Part shown: positions 17,623-26,774 of the stretch, in pieces | Layout: every line of letters starts with the position of its first letter | How positions within the stretch are numbered: the stretch's first letter is position 1 | Assembly (NCBI GenBank): GCA_001653155.1 | Contig: BDEJ01000018.1 | Location: 1-57,494 of the forward strand | DNA: 57,494 nucleotides | From: Porphyromonadaceae bacterium H1 | GTDB lineage: Bacteria; Bacteroidota; Bacteroidia; Bacteroidales; Paludibacteraceae | Direction: 5' to 3' | Translations under genes and position numbers: made by a program | The notes under the pieces: generated by a model | Seen by the model: the letters and a program-made list of their open reading frames with translations, nothing else | The model's database searches: none | Told to the model about the DNA's origin: nothing

Positions 17623-17946
17623 GGCTTGAGTAAAGGAAAGCCTGCCGCGGGCTTGTCCGAATCTACGGTTCTTAACTTCTTCCAAATAATGTCTCCTTGT
17701 GTTCGGAGGCATGAAGTCAATTTTTTGCAGCCTGCTTAATTCTCTCCTCGAATGTCCCCTTATGCTTAAGGGGACGAGGGCGTAGCCCGGAGGGGTTAGA
17801 CAGTAATTCGTGCTTTTCCCAAACCCCTCCCCGCTGCGCGGTACTCCCCTTTAACTAAAGGGGAGATTCGTAGTGCTACTTTGTCGCCTGCTTGATAATT
17901 GGCAATTGAATTATTCGTATTTTTGCAGACTTGCTATCTGACTGCT
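17623..17946. repeat. Cluster of hairpins between pyk and pbpC
   Basis: About 320 bases without a gene. Three inverted repeats follow each other: GTCCCCTTA/TTAAGGGGAC at 17754-17775, GGAGGGGTT (17789-17797) against AACCCCTCC (17822-17830), and CTCCCCTTT/AAAGGGGAG at 17844-17865 with a 4-base loop. The CCCCTTT-type arms recur in both outer hairpins, so this looks like a REP- or MITE-like palindromic unit. It may also end pyk transcription, though T-runs are poor. The segment ends with the pbpC promoter. Confidence 0.6.
17892..17925 (+). promoter_or_regulatory. pbpC promoter
   Basis: TATTTTTG at 17918-17925 with candidate TTG elements at 17892-17894 (23 nt spacing) or 17899-17901 (16 nt). It lies 21 nt before the ATG at 17947. 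Confidence 0.5.
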
Positions 17947-20274
17947 ATGTATAAGCTATATCTGTGCTTGCGGGAGCGGATTTCGGCTCATTGGAGGGCT
18001 TGGGGCGGGGTCCGTATGCTGACGGCATTTTTGCTGTTGGCCTACTTGCTGTGCTTACCGGTGGAGCTTTTCGACCTGCCTTATGCGACGGTAGTCTCCG
18101 ACCGCCGGGGTGAGCTCTTGGGCGCCCGCATTGCAGCGGATGGGCAGTGGCGTTTCCCGCCGTCGGACAGTATTCCCGATAAGTTCCGCCGCTGTATCGT
18201 AGCTTTCGAGGATCGTCATTTTTACCGCCACCCCGGAGTGAATCCCTTGGCCATCCTCCGCGCTTTGTGGCAGAACATCGAGGCGGGACGGGTGTTGAGC
18301 GGCGGCAGTACCCTCACGATGCAAACCGTCCGGCTGGCACGCAAGGCCGAACGTAATCTGAGCGAGAAGCTTCTCGAAGCCTTGCTGGCTACCCGCCTCG
18401 AGTGCCGTTACACGAAGGAGGAGATTCTCTGCCTCTATGCTTCGCATGCTCCTTTCGGCGGTAATGTCGTGGGCCTCGAAGCAGCGGCTTGGCGCTATTT
18501 CGGGCACTCGGCCGCAGAGCTCTCCTGGGCTGAAGCTGCCACCCTTGCCGTATTGCCCAATGCTCCTGCGGCGATACATCCGGGCCGTAAGCGCGAAGCC
18601 TTGCTGGCTAAGCGCAACCGTTTGCTGGCCTACCTCCACCGGCAGGGCCGGCTGGACGACCAGGCCTACGATTTGGCTCTGAGCGAGGAGCTGCCACCTG
18701 CAACGCGCTCCTTGCCGCAAAACGCCCCTCATCTTGTAAGCGAACTCAGCCGCCGGAAACCGGGTGAGAACATCCACACGTCGATAGACAAAGACCTCCA
18801 ACAGCAAGTCGAAGCCCTGCTCGAACGCTGGCATCGTAACTTTGTCCGCAACGACATACGCAATCTGACGGCCCTCGTGCTCGACGTTTCCACCATGCGC
18901 CCTCTGGCCTATTGCGGCAATGTGCATTTCGACCGCCGAAGCTCGGCCAATCAGGTGGATATCGTGCGTGCCCCACGCAGTACGGGAAGCATTCTCAAAC
19001 CCTTTCTCTACTACGCTGCGCTGAAGGAAGGTACGATACTGCCCCACTGTCTGCTGCCCGACTTGCCGATGAACGTGAACGGTTTTGTTCCTCAGAATTT
19101 CAATAAGCAATATGCCGGGGCGGTACCGGCTTCCGAAGTATTGGCACGCTCCCTGAATATCCCCTCGGTTTATTTGCTCCGCCGCTACGGAGTGGCTCCT
19201 TTCTGCCGGCTCCTGAAGGAGATGGGACTGACCACCATCACCCGTCCGGCTTCGGACTACGGACTCTCGCTCATCCTCGGAGGGGCAGAGGCCACGCTCT
19301 GGGATCTCTCGCAGGCCTACGCCGCTATGGCGCGTGCCTTGCAGGGGCTCGAGCCTCTGTGGGGCAGTCCCGTCGCAGGCGAGAAACCCGCAGCAGCGGC
19401 TTTCGCCTTTGAGCCCGGAGCCGTGTGGCAGGTCTTCGACGCCATCAAAGAACTGAATCGCCCCGAGGAAGTCGATTGGCGGCTCATCCCCTCGATGCAG
19501 ACCGTAGCCTGGAAAACGGGTACGAGCTACGGCTTTCGCGATGCTTGGGCCATTGGGGTTACCCCTCGCTACGTGGTGGGGGTCTGGGTAGGAAATGCTA
19601 ATGGCGAAGGCAAACCCGAACTCATCGGAGCGCGTACGGCCGGCCCCGTAATGTTCGACATCTTCAACCTCTTGCCCGCTTCCCCTTGGTTTCGAATGCC
19701 GGAGGGGGCTTTCACCCGGGCCGAAGTATGCCGCCAGTCGGGGCAGCTTCGCGGGCCTTACTGCGACGAGGTCGATACGGCTCTCGTCCTTCCTGCCGGC
19801 CTGCGCACGGCAGCCTGCCCTTATCATATCCCCGTTACCCTCGATCCGAGCGGACGTTACCGCGTATATCAGAATTGTATTGAAACCGGACAGAGCCTTC
19901 GGAAGCGGCATTTCTTCGTCTTGCCTCCGGCCTGGGAGTATTACTACAAGCAGCAACATCCCGACTACGAAAGCCTGCCGCCCTTCCTGCCCGGTTGTGG
20001 GGGCGAAGGACAAGTCCCCATGGCCTTTATCTATCCCGAGAATCATGCCCGTGTTTATTTGCCTCGTCAGCTCGACGGGAGCGAAGGCCTTTTGACTCTC
20101 GAACTGGCGCACAGCAATCCGGCTGCTACCGTCTTTTGGCATATCGATTCCGAGTACCTGGGAGCCACCCGCGATTTCCATAAATACAGCCTCCGACCTG
20201 CGGCCGGAAAACACAGCATTACCGTGGTGGACGATCAGGGTTATAGCCTCTCTCTTTCCATCGAGGTGGAATAA
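17947..20274 (+). CDS. pbpC: Penicillin-binding protein 1C
   Basis: Bifunctional peptidoglycan synthase, 775 residues. Order: N-terminal membrane anchor (about 22-40), glycosyltransferase family 51 domain with EDRHFYRHPGVNP and GGSTLTMQTVRLA, transpeptidase domain with the SxxK in GSILKPF and KTGTSYGFRDAW, then the C-terminal domain of PBP1C proteins (about 690-775). The ATG at 17947 is preferred over an in-frame TTG at 17899 because the promoter lies between them. High GC. The transpeptidase SxxK and KTG motifs look intact. Confidence 0.93.
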   Translation: MYKLYLCLRERISAHWRAWGGVRMLTAFLLLAYLLCLPVELFDLPYATVVSDRRGELLGARIAADGQWRFPPSDSIPDKFRRCIVAFEDRHFYRHPGVNPLAILRALWQNIEAGRVLSGGSTLTMQTVRLARKAERNLSEKLLEALLATRLECRYTKEEILCLYASHAPFGGNVVGLEAAAWRYFGHSAAELSWAEAATLAVLPNAPAAIHPGRKREALLAKRNRLLAYLHRQGRLDDQAYDLALSEELPPATRSLPQNAPHLVSELSRRKPGENIHTSIDKDLQQQVEALLERWHRNFVRNDIRNLTALVLDVSTMRPLAYCGNVHFDRRSSANQVDIVRAPRSTGSILKPFLYYAALKEGTILPHCLLPDLPMNVNGFVPQNFNKQYAGAVPASEVLARSLNIPSVYLLRRYGVAPFCRLLKEMGLTTITRPASDYGLSLILGGAEATLWDLSQAYAAMARALQGLEPLWGSPVAGEKPAAAAFAFEPGAVWQVFDAIKELNRPEEVDWRLIPSMQTVAWKTGTSYGFRDAWAIGVTPRYVVGVWVGNANGEGKPELIGARTAGPVMFDIFNLLPASPWFRMPEGAFTRAEVCRQSGQLRGPYCDEVDTALVLPAGLRTAACPYHIPVTLDPSGRYRVYQNCIETGQSLRKRHFFVLPPAWEYYYKQQHPDYESLPPFLPGCGGEGQVPMAFIYPENHARVYLPRQLDGSEGLLTLELAHSNPAATVFWHIDSEYLGATRDFHKYSLRPAAGKHSITVVDDQGYSLSLSIEVE

Positions 20275-20335
20275 AACCCCGGGCTTGTTTGCTCGAACTT
20301 TTGAAGGCTCCCTGCTGTTATTCACAAAAATCTCG

Positions 20336-20343
20336 TACCTTTG
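20336..20343 (+). promoter_or_regulatory. -7 box of clpP
   Basis: TACCTTTG, followed by GCAGG as at many promoters in this window. The leader would be about 90 nt. No good TTTG element is seen at the expected distance. Confidence 0.5.
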
Positions 20344-20439
20344 CAGGCAAAAACCGGAAGCCCGACACCCCCAAAAAAGAGCATTGGGAAAGGATCTGCC
20401 TCCGCCGAATGAAACCACAGGAAAAAATATAAGAAGATT

Positions 20440-21123
20440 ATGAATAACAAGAACGAATTCCGCAAGTTTGCGACCCAACACCTCGGCATGAACGGCCTTG
20501 CCCTCGACAGCTATGCCAACATTACCAGCAGCTACATATCGCCTTCGATACTCGAGGAGCGTCAGCTGAACGTAACCCAGATGGATGTATTTTCACGCCT
20601 GATGATGGATCGCATTATCTTCCTCGGTACCCAGATAGACGACTATGCCGCTAACGTCATCCAGGCTCAGCTTCTCTTTCTGGACTCTTCCGATCCCGGA
20701 AAAGACATTTCGATTTACATCAACTCTCCCGGAGGATCGGTATATGCCGGCTTGGGCATCTACGATACCATGCAGTTCATCTCCTCCGATGTGGCTACCA
20801 TCTGTACCGGCATGGCCGCATCGATGGCCGCCGTGCTCCTTGTAGCCGGACGGAAGGGGAAACGTGCAGCCCTCAAACACTCCCGTGTGATGATTCACCA
20901 GCCGATGGGAGGCATGCAAGGCCAGGCATCCGACATGGAGATAACCGTGCGTCAGATACAGAAATCACGAAACGAACTTTATAGTATCATATCCGAACAC
21001 TCGGGACAGAGCTTCGAGAAGATTGAAAAGGACTCCGACCGCGATTACTGGATGAGCTCCGCCGAAGCCCTCGAATACGGCATGATCGACAAAATACTAA
21101 TCAACGAAAAAAAGAATAAATAA
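20440..21123 (+). CDS. clpP: ATP-dependent Clp protease proteolytic subunit
   Basis: 227 residues. Catalytic triad Ser128 (GMAASMAA), His153 (HQPMGG) and Asp202 (SDRDYWM), spaced as in E. coli ClpP. The N-terminus is about 15 residues longer than usual, probably a propeptide. Works with ClpX, encoded 99 nt downstream. Trigger factor, often just upstream of clpP in bacteria, is absent here; pbpC takes that position. Confidence 0.96.
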   Translation: MNNKNEFRKFATQHLGMNGLALDSYANITSSYISPSILEERQLNVTQMDVFSRLMMDRIIFLGTQIDDYAANVIQAQLLFLDSSDPGKDISIYINSPGGSVYAGLGIYDTMQFISSDVATICTGMAASMAAVLLVAGRKGKRAALKHSRVMIHQPMGGMQGQASDMEITVRQIQKSRNELYSIISEHSGQSFEKIEKDSDRDYWMSSAEALEYGMIDKILINEKKNK

Positions 21124-21222
21124 GAATAGTCGCAGGCCTTCCCCTGTAAACTGCCCTGCTCGGAGATCCAACTTCTTGCCCTCCGTGTTGCCGGGCAGTT
21201 GCCGGCTAAGAAAGATACATAC

Positions 21223-22455
21223 ATGGCAAAAAAGAACAGACACTGCTCCTTTTGCGGACGCCCTGATTCACAGGTCGATTTCCTGATTTCGGGCGTGGAC
21301 GGAAGTGAAATTTGTAACGAATGCGCCCTTCAGGCAGCCGATATCGTTGCCGAACACAGCAAATCGAACTCCAATCCTCTGCAGCTCCGGAGCGAAGATA
21401 TCCCCAAACCAACCGAGATAAAGGACTATCTCGACCAATATGTCATCGGTCAGGACGAAGCTAAGAAGTTTCTCTCGGTGGCTGTATACAACCATTACAA
21501 ACGCCTCATGCAGGAGCGATCCGGAGATGATGTGGAAATCGAAAAATCCAACATCATTATGGTGGGATATACCGGTACGGGTAAAACCCTGCTGGCCCGT
21601 ACCATCGCACGGAAACTTCAAGTGCCTTTCACCATTGTGGATGCAACGGTTCTTACCGAAGCGGGATACGTCGGCGAAGACATTGAAAGCATCCTCACCC
21701 GCCTGCTGCAGGTGGCCGACTACGACGTGCAGGCTGCCGAGCGGGGCATTGTCTTTATCGACGAGATCGATAAGATAGCCCGGAAGAGCGATAACCCGAG
21801 TATTACCCGCGATGTGAGCGGCGAGGGTGTTCAGCAAGGGCTACTGAAACTGCTCGAAGGTTCGGTGGTCAACGTTCCTCCCCAAGGCGGACGCAAGCAC
21901 CCGGAACAAAGATTGATACCCGTCAATACTCAAAATATCCTTTTCATCTGTGGCGGAGCCTTCGATGGCATCGAGAAGAAAATAGCCGCACGCCTCAATA
22001 CCCGTGTTGTAGGCTATGCTTCGGCGCAGGATGCACACAGCATCGACAAGAAAAACTTGCTTCAGTACATCGCACCGCAAGACCTCAAGGCCTTTGGGCT
22101 CATCCCAGAAATCATCGGGCGCTTACCCATCCTCACCTACCTGGAACCCTTGGACAGGGAGGCTTTGCGCCGTATCCTTACCGAACCGAAGAACTCCATT
22201 GTGAAGCAGTATGTTAAACTCTTTAAGATGGATGGGGTTGACTTGACTTTCGAAGACGAGGTGCTGGATTACATCGTGGATAAATCCATTGAGTTTAAAC
22301 TTGGGGCGCGAGGCCTGCGTTCCATCACCGAGCTTATTATGATGGATAACATGTACGAAATCCCCTCCAAGAAGCTTAAAAAGCTGCTTGTTACCCTGCC
22401 TTATGCGCGCAGCATTATCGAAAAATCGAGTGTCAATCGCCTGAAAACAGCTTAA
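21223..22455 (+). CDS. clpX: Clp protease ATP-binding subunit ClpX
   Basis: 410 residues from the ATG at 21223; an in-frame TTG 24 bases upstream is less likely. N-terminal zinc-binding domain with Cys8, Cys11, Cys31 and Cys34, AAA+ module with Walker A GYTGTGKT, Walker B VFIDEID, sensor and arginine-finger regions, and the pore loop GYVG. The RKHPEQ segment ([13 protein letters not shown]) resembles the RKH loop used in ssrA recognition. Unfolds substrates for ClpP. Confidence 0.96.
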   Translation: MAKKNRHCSFCGRPDSQVDFLISGVDGSEICNECALQAADIVAEHSKSNSNPLQLRSEDIPKPTEIKDYLDQYVIGQDEAKKFLSVAVYNHYKRLMQERSGDDVEIEKSNIIMVGYTGTGKTLLARTIARKLQVPFTIVDATVLTEAGYVGEDIESILTRLLQVADYDVQAAERGIVFIDEIDKIARKSDNPSITRDVSGEGVQQGLLKLLEGSVVNVPPQGGRKHPEQRLIPVNTQNILFICGGAFDGIEKKIAARLNTRVVGYASAQDAHSIDKKNLLQYIAPQDLKAFGLIPEIIGRLPILTYLEPLDREALRRILTEPKNSIVKQYVKLFKMDGVDLTFEDEVLDYIVDKSIEFKLGARGLRSITELIMMDNMYEIPSKKLKKLLVTLPYARSIIEKSSVNRLKTA

Positions 22456-22479
22456 AAGCAAGCATAGTATCCTGCCCGT

Positions 22480-23526
22480 ATGAGAAAAAGAAAACTTCCC
22501 TCTTGGATTCTTGCCCTGATGTTGGGCGTCGCGGCTGTGGCTTTAGCCTTTGTCGTATCGCTCTTTGTGCTGCTGTTCTCGGGGATGAGATTGAAAGAGG
22601 AAGCTAAGCGTAGTTATATCTATGTACGGCCGGGAGACAGTTTCTCGGATGTGTTGGCGCAGCTGCAGACAAAGGCGGACTTGGACTACCTGCCGAGTTT
22701 TGTGCTGCTTGCCAAGCAGCTGGGCTACGACAAAATGCTGCAGGCAGGCGCTTACGAAATCAAAGACGGAATGACTTGCCGCAAGCTTTTCGATCGCATC
22801 AGACAGGGAAAACAGAGCCCCATACGCTTGACCTTTCACAACATCAGAACCAAGGAGCAACTGGCCGGGCGTTTGGGCAGGCAGCTCTTTGCCGACTCGT
22901 CGAGTATCATCAACCTTTTCAATGATGCACACTTTATCGCCTCTAAAGGTTTGACACCCGAAACCTCAACGATTTACTTCATCCCCAATACTTACGAGCT
23001 GTATTGGATGGCCACCCCGGAGCAAGTGTTCAACCGGATGGAGCGCGAATATAAGAAGTTTTGGAACGAAGAGCGTCTTGCTTTGGCGGCAGAAATCCCC
23101 TTGACGCCTGCTCAGGTGTCTGTGTTGGCCTCTATTGTGGAGGAAGAAACCAATAAAAAACACGAAGCGCCGATAGTAGCCGGCTTGTATATAAACCGCC
23201 TGAGGAAGGGAATGCCTTTGCAGGCAGACCCGACGGTAAAGTTTGCCGTCAACGATTTCTCTTTGAAGCGTATTCTGAGAGTGCATCTGGCGGTAGAGTC
23301 TCCTTACAACACGTATAGGAATCCCGGTTTGCCTCCGGGTCCCATACGCCTGCCTTCGCCTTCGAACATCGATGCCGTGCTACGTTACGACAGGAACAAC
23401 TACCTGTACATGTGCGCCAAAGAAAGTCTGAATGGCGAACATAACTTTGCCGCTACTTTGGAACAACACAACCGCAATGCTCAGAAATACCGCCATGCGC
23501 TCAATCGCTTAAAGATATACCGATAG
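22480..23526 (+). CDS. mltG: Endolytic transglycosylase MltG
   Basis: 348 residues: an N-terminal membrane anchor (about 9-33), a LysM-like region, then the YceG/MltG domain with catalytic Glu221 in SIVEEET and LQADPTVKFA. The YFIPNTYELY block is typical. It cuts nascent glycan strands near the membrane and helps end their synthesis. It follows clpX by 24 nt and is convergent with the lipoprotein gene, 8 nt apart, without a visible terminator. Confidence 0.93.
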   Translation: MRKRKLPSWILALMLGVAAVALAFVVSLFVLLFSGMRLKEEAKRSYIYVRPGDSFSDVLAQLQTKADLDYLPSFVLLAKQLGYDKMLQAGAYEIKDGMTCRKLFDRIRQGKQSPIRLTFHNIRTKEQLAGRLGRQLFADSSSIINLFNDAHFIASKGLTPETSTIYFIPNTYELYWMATPEQVFNRMEREYKKFWNEERLALAAEIPLTPAQVSVLASIVEEETNKKHEAPIVAGLYINRLRKGMPLQADPTVKFAVNDFSLKRILRVHLAVESPYNTYRNPGLPPGPIRLPSPSNIDAVLRYDRNNYLYMCAKESLNGEHNFAATLEQHNRNAQKYRHALNRLKIYR

Positions 23527-23534
23527 GAACTGCC

Positions 23535-24305
23535 CTATTGCCGCAAGTAATCCGCTTCGAGCCGAATCAGCAGCAAGCCTGCATCGTCTTTCATCGAAAG
23601 CGTTTTACCGTCCTCCGATAAAGAGTAGTTTTTCACCTCTTCCAAAGCTCCGATAAAGATAGCTTCCGTTTCCATATCGGGGCAGGCCATCAGAGTGCTC
23701 CCGATGCTTTTAAAGCTGATTTTCATTTCTTTCTCATCCAAGGAATAGGCTCCGTTGAGGAAGTTGCAACCTCCGCTTCCGCTGAGTCCTCCCTCTTCGT
23801 GCAGCAGAATGTGAGGCGGACGCATGAGGCTGTCGTTTTGCATGATCTTTTTGCCTTTTAGCTCCACCAGTTTCCAGTATATGCCCCGCATTTGTTGTGT
23901 CGTTATTTTGTTTAGTATATTCTGTTCGCTTGAAGCATAAAGGATGCGTTTCCCGTTCTCGGAGAGCTTCCTCAGGCGCATTTCTTCTACCCGGTAGGTT
24001 GTTTTTTGTTCTTCTTTTTCGTCGATCAAGGTTATTTCGTTCCCGAGTTTATTCCAGGTGAATGTTCCCTGCGAATGAGTCACTTCTTCCAAATTGTTGA
24101 CACAGGCGATTTGTTGCTTGTAGCGCCCGTCTTCGTATATTTCGAGCACCAGACTCAGGCCATCGCAGTCCTTCGATGAGGAAAGAAAACTTCCCCGGTA
24201 GGTTCCGCTCCAATCCAATGAGTTGCGGCTGTTGTCGCGAGCATTGCAGCTTGCGAAAGAGATGAAAAAAAGAAAAGTAGAAGCAATTAAAATTGAATTT
24301 TTCAT
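23535..24305 (-). CDS. NlpE-like plus META-domain lipoprotein
   Basis: 256 residues from the ATG at 24305, chosen because MKNSILIAS...FASC is a clean lipoprotein signal; longer in-frame extensions run into hisC. Two parts: an NlpE N-terminal-like beta domain (WSGTYRGSFLSSSKDCDG, about 30-125) and a META/HslJ domain (about 140-256) with YWKLVELKGK, GCNFLNGAY and TLMACPD. NlpE senses envelope and copper stress in enterobacteria and META proteins are linked to heat and drug tolerance; a role here is inference. Third gene of the hisD-hisC unit. Confidence 0.85.
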   Translation of the reverse strand: MKNSILIASTFLFFISFASCNARDNSRNSLDWSGTYRGSFLSSSKDCDGLSLVLEIYEDGRYKQQIACVNNLEEVTHSQGTFTWNKLGNEITLIDEKEEQKTTYRVEEMRLRKLSENGKRILYASSEQNILNKITTQQMRGIYWKLVELKGKKIMQNDSLMRPPHILLHEEGGLSGSGGCNFLNGAYSLDEKEMKISFKSIGSTLMACPDMETEAIFIGALEEVKNYSLSEDGKTLSMKDDAGLLLIRLEADYLRQ

Positions 24306-24328
24306 AACGAATGTTTGTTTAGATGTGT

Positions 24329-25363
24329 TTATTTCCATATTTCTTTTAAAGCTCGTAGGAGCAGGTTGTTTTCTTGGGGAGTGCCAACACTTATTCGTAA
24401 GCAGTTCGTACAGAGTGGTACGGAGTTTCGGTTGCGCACGACAATACCCCGTTGTAACAGTTCGTTGTAGCAATGCGCGGCATCGTTTACCTTTACCAGT
24501 AGAAAATTGGCATCCGAAGGGTAAACGCGTTCTACCTGCGGAAAAGCTTGCAGGCTCTCGCTCAGTTTCGCTCGCTCTGCGAGCAGTATCTGTACTCTTT
24601 CCTGCATTGTGGACAGTTCCGATATGCTTTGGGCCGCATGCTGCGCAGTCAGCAGGTTGATGTTGTAGGGGTATTTGATTTTGTTCAATACGGCGATTAT
24701 TTCTTCAGAGGCAAAGGCCATGCCAAAGCGTATGGCGGCTTGTCCCCATGCTTTCGATAGGGTTTGAAGAATCACCAGATTCGGGTAGTGTTTGAGTTTG
24801 CTGAGGAAGCTTCTCCCTGCCGAGAAGTCGATGTAGGCTTCGTCTATTACAACGATGCCTCTCGCATGCTCAAGCAATTTTTCAATTTCCGTAGGGCAGA
24901 GACTGTTTCCGCTTGGGTTGTTGGGTGAGCAGAGCCAGAAAAGCTTTGTCTGCTCGTCGGGTGACCGGAGCATGTCCTCTGCGGAAAACTGGAAATCCTC
25001 GCTGAGCAACACCCGTCGGTAGCTTACGCCGTTTATGTCGGCGCAAACCTTGTACATGCCGTAGCTGGGCTCAATGGCTACCACGTTGTCTTTGCCCGGT
25101 TCGCAAAAAGCGCGGTAGAGTAAATCGATCGCCTCGTCGCTCCCGTTCCCAAAGAATATCCGTTCGGGGACAATGTCTTTTAACCGGGCTATGCTTGCTT
25201 TCAGTTGTGTTTGCAACGGATCGGGGTAGCGGTTGTAAGGAGCATTATAAGGATTTTCATTGGCATCAAGAAAGACCTTAGCCTCTCCCTTGAATTCGTC
25301 TCGGGCGCAGGAGTAGGGTTGCAGCTCGCGTATGTTAGGTCGGAGGAGTTCTTGCAAATCCAT
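24329..25363 (-). CDS. hisC: Histidinol-phosphate aminotransferase
   Basis: Fold-type I PLP aminotransferase, 344 residues. Seen: LDANENPYN near the N-terminus, SPNNPSGN, DEAYIDF, the PLP lysine Lys204 in TLSKAWG, and NFLLVKV plus RISVGT at the C-terminus. Converts imidazole-acetol phosphate to histidinol phosphate. 14 nt after hisD, so co-transcribed. No hisG or hisB is in the neighbourhood, unlike the compact his operons of Bacteroides. Confidence 0.92.
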   Translation of the reverse strand: MDLQELLRPNIRELQPYSCARDEFKGEAKVFLDANENPYNAPYNRYPDPLQTQLKASIARLKDIVPERIFFGNGSDEAIDLLYRAFCEPGKDNVVAIEPSYGMYKVCADINGVSYRRVLLSEDFQFSAEDMLRSPDEQTKLFWLCSPNNPSGNSLCPTEIEKLLEHARGIVVIDEAYIDFSAGRSFLSKLKHYPNLVILQTLSKAWGQAAIRFGMAFASEEIIAVLNKIKYPYNINLLTAQHAAQSISELSTMQERVQILLAERAKLSESLQAFPQVERVYPSDANFLLVKVNDAAHCYNELLQRGIVVRNRNSVPLCTNCLRISVGTPQENNLLLRALKEIWK

Positions 25364-25377
25364 AGTGGCCTTGTGTT

Positions 25378-26706
25378 TTATAATCGTGTTGCTCGCGTGT
25401 TTTCGTCTTCCTGTTTCTCGTCTTCTTCTTCGTCGAGGCGGAGTTCGACGGCTCGTTTGTGCGCCTCCAGCCCTTCTTCTTCAGCCATAATCATAATGGC
25501 GTTGCTGAGGTTGTTGAGTCCCTCTTTGCTCAGTTCCTGAAAGCTTATTTTCCGCATGAAGCTGTCGAGACTTACTCCGCTGTACATTTTGGCATAGCCA
25601 TTGGTGGGGAGCGTATGGTTGCTGCCCGAAGCGTAGTCGCCGGCGCTTTCGGGGCTATAGTTGCCTAAGAACACGGATCCGGCATGCCGGATGTTTTCAG
25701 CCACGCCCCGGTAGTAGCGTGTGGCTATGATGAGGTGTTCGGGAGCGTATTCGTTGGTCAGCTTTACGGCTTCTTCGAGTGTTTTGACAAGTATGATGCG
25801 GCTGTTTTGTAGGGCTTTCCGGGCCATGTCTTTGCGAGGTAAGCTATCAAGTTGAGTCTGCAGCTCTTCGAGTACGGGTTCGATTAGCTCCTCGCAGACG
25901 GTGATGAGTATGGCTTGGCTGTCGGCGCCGTGTTCAGCTTGCGAGAGGAGGTCGGCTGCGACAAAAGCGGGCTTGGCCGTTTCGTCGGCCAGCACGAGTA
26001 CTTCCGAAGGACCGGCAGGCATGTCGATGGCCACCTCGCGAAGAGATAGCAACTGCTTGGCGGCAGTAACGTAAGGGTTACCCGGCCCAAAGATTTTATG
26101 AACCTTCGGCAGGCTTTCGGTTCCGTAAGCCATGGCTGCAATGGCTTGAGCTCCGCCTATCTTAAAAACGCGATGGATACCGGCCTGTTGGGCGGCATAG
26201 AGTATAGCCGGGTGTACTTTTCCCGTTTTGTCGGGAGGGGTACAGAGGATTACTTCCGGACATTCGGCGATGCGTGCCGGTACGCCCAGCATCAGTACGG
26301 TGGAAAAAAGCGGAGCCGTCCCTCCCGGTATGTATAGCCCTACTTTCTCGATGGGAAGGGCTTTTTGCCAGCAACGAACCCCGGGAGTAGTTTCCACTAC
26401 GGGATAGTTTTGTTGCTGTTCGACATGAAATTTCCAGATGTTGCGTCGTGCCATTTCGATGGCTTGCCGGAGACTGGGGCTGAGTTGCTTCTCAGCCTGA
26501 TCTATTTCCGAGGGGCTCACTTCCAAGTCTTCGAGATTTATTTTGTCGAAAAGGAGGCTGTAGTCGCGCAAGGCTTTGTCGCCTTTTGTGCGGACCTCTT
26601 CCAGGATGTTTCGAACCTTCTCGAAAAGTGCATCGTCCGAGTTGCTTCCGGGGCGCTGCAACAAGGCAGGGATCTGGTCGCAGGAGGGGTATTTGATTAC
26701 TTGCAT
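25378..26706 (-). CDS. hisD: Histidinol dehydrogenase
   Basis: Zinc enzyme for the last two oxidations to histidine, 442 residues. Seen: PGGTAPLFSTVLMLGVPA, IFGPGNPYVTAAK, DMPAGPSEVLV, LSQAEHGADSQAI (zinc ligands) and NHTLPTNGYA. The normal end is followed by a strongly acidic tail (DEEEDEKQEDEN), not usual for HisD. A short hairpin-like AAAAACAC/GTGTGTTTTT overlaps the region just before the ATG. Confidence 0.95.
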   Translation of the reverse strand: MQVIKYPSCDQIPALLQRPGSNSDDALFEKVRNILEEVRTKGDKALRDYSLLFDKINLEDLEVSPSEIDQAEKQLSPSLRQAIEMARRNIWKFHVEQQQNYPVVETTPGVRCWQKALPIEKVGLYIPGGTAPLFSTVLMLGVPARIAECPEVILCTPPDKTGKVHPAILYAAQQAGIHRVFKIGGAQAIAAMAYGTESLPKVHKIFGPGNPYVTAAKQLLSLREVAIDMPAGPSEVLVLADETAKPAFVAADLLSQAEHGADSQAILITVCEELIEPVLEELQTQLDSLPRKDMARKALQNSRIILVKTLEEAVKLTNEYAPEHLIIATRYYRGVAENIRHAGSVFLGNYSPESAGDYASGSNHTLPTNGYAKMYSGVSLDSFMRKISFQELSKEGLNNLSNAIMIMAEEEGLEAHKRAVELRLDEEEDEKQEDENTRATRL

Positions 26707-26774
26707 AAAAACACGTGTGTTTTTTTAAACTAAGGTTTTTTTCGGAAAAGAAGCGTCTTTTTTGCTTCGCATGC

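Noticed and set aside
18055-20481. 808-codon open frame on the minus strand opposite pbpC
   Set aside because: It is the shadow of a GC-rich gene. The plus strand has full PBP1C motifs and a promoter; the minus frame has no recognisable domain.
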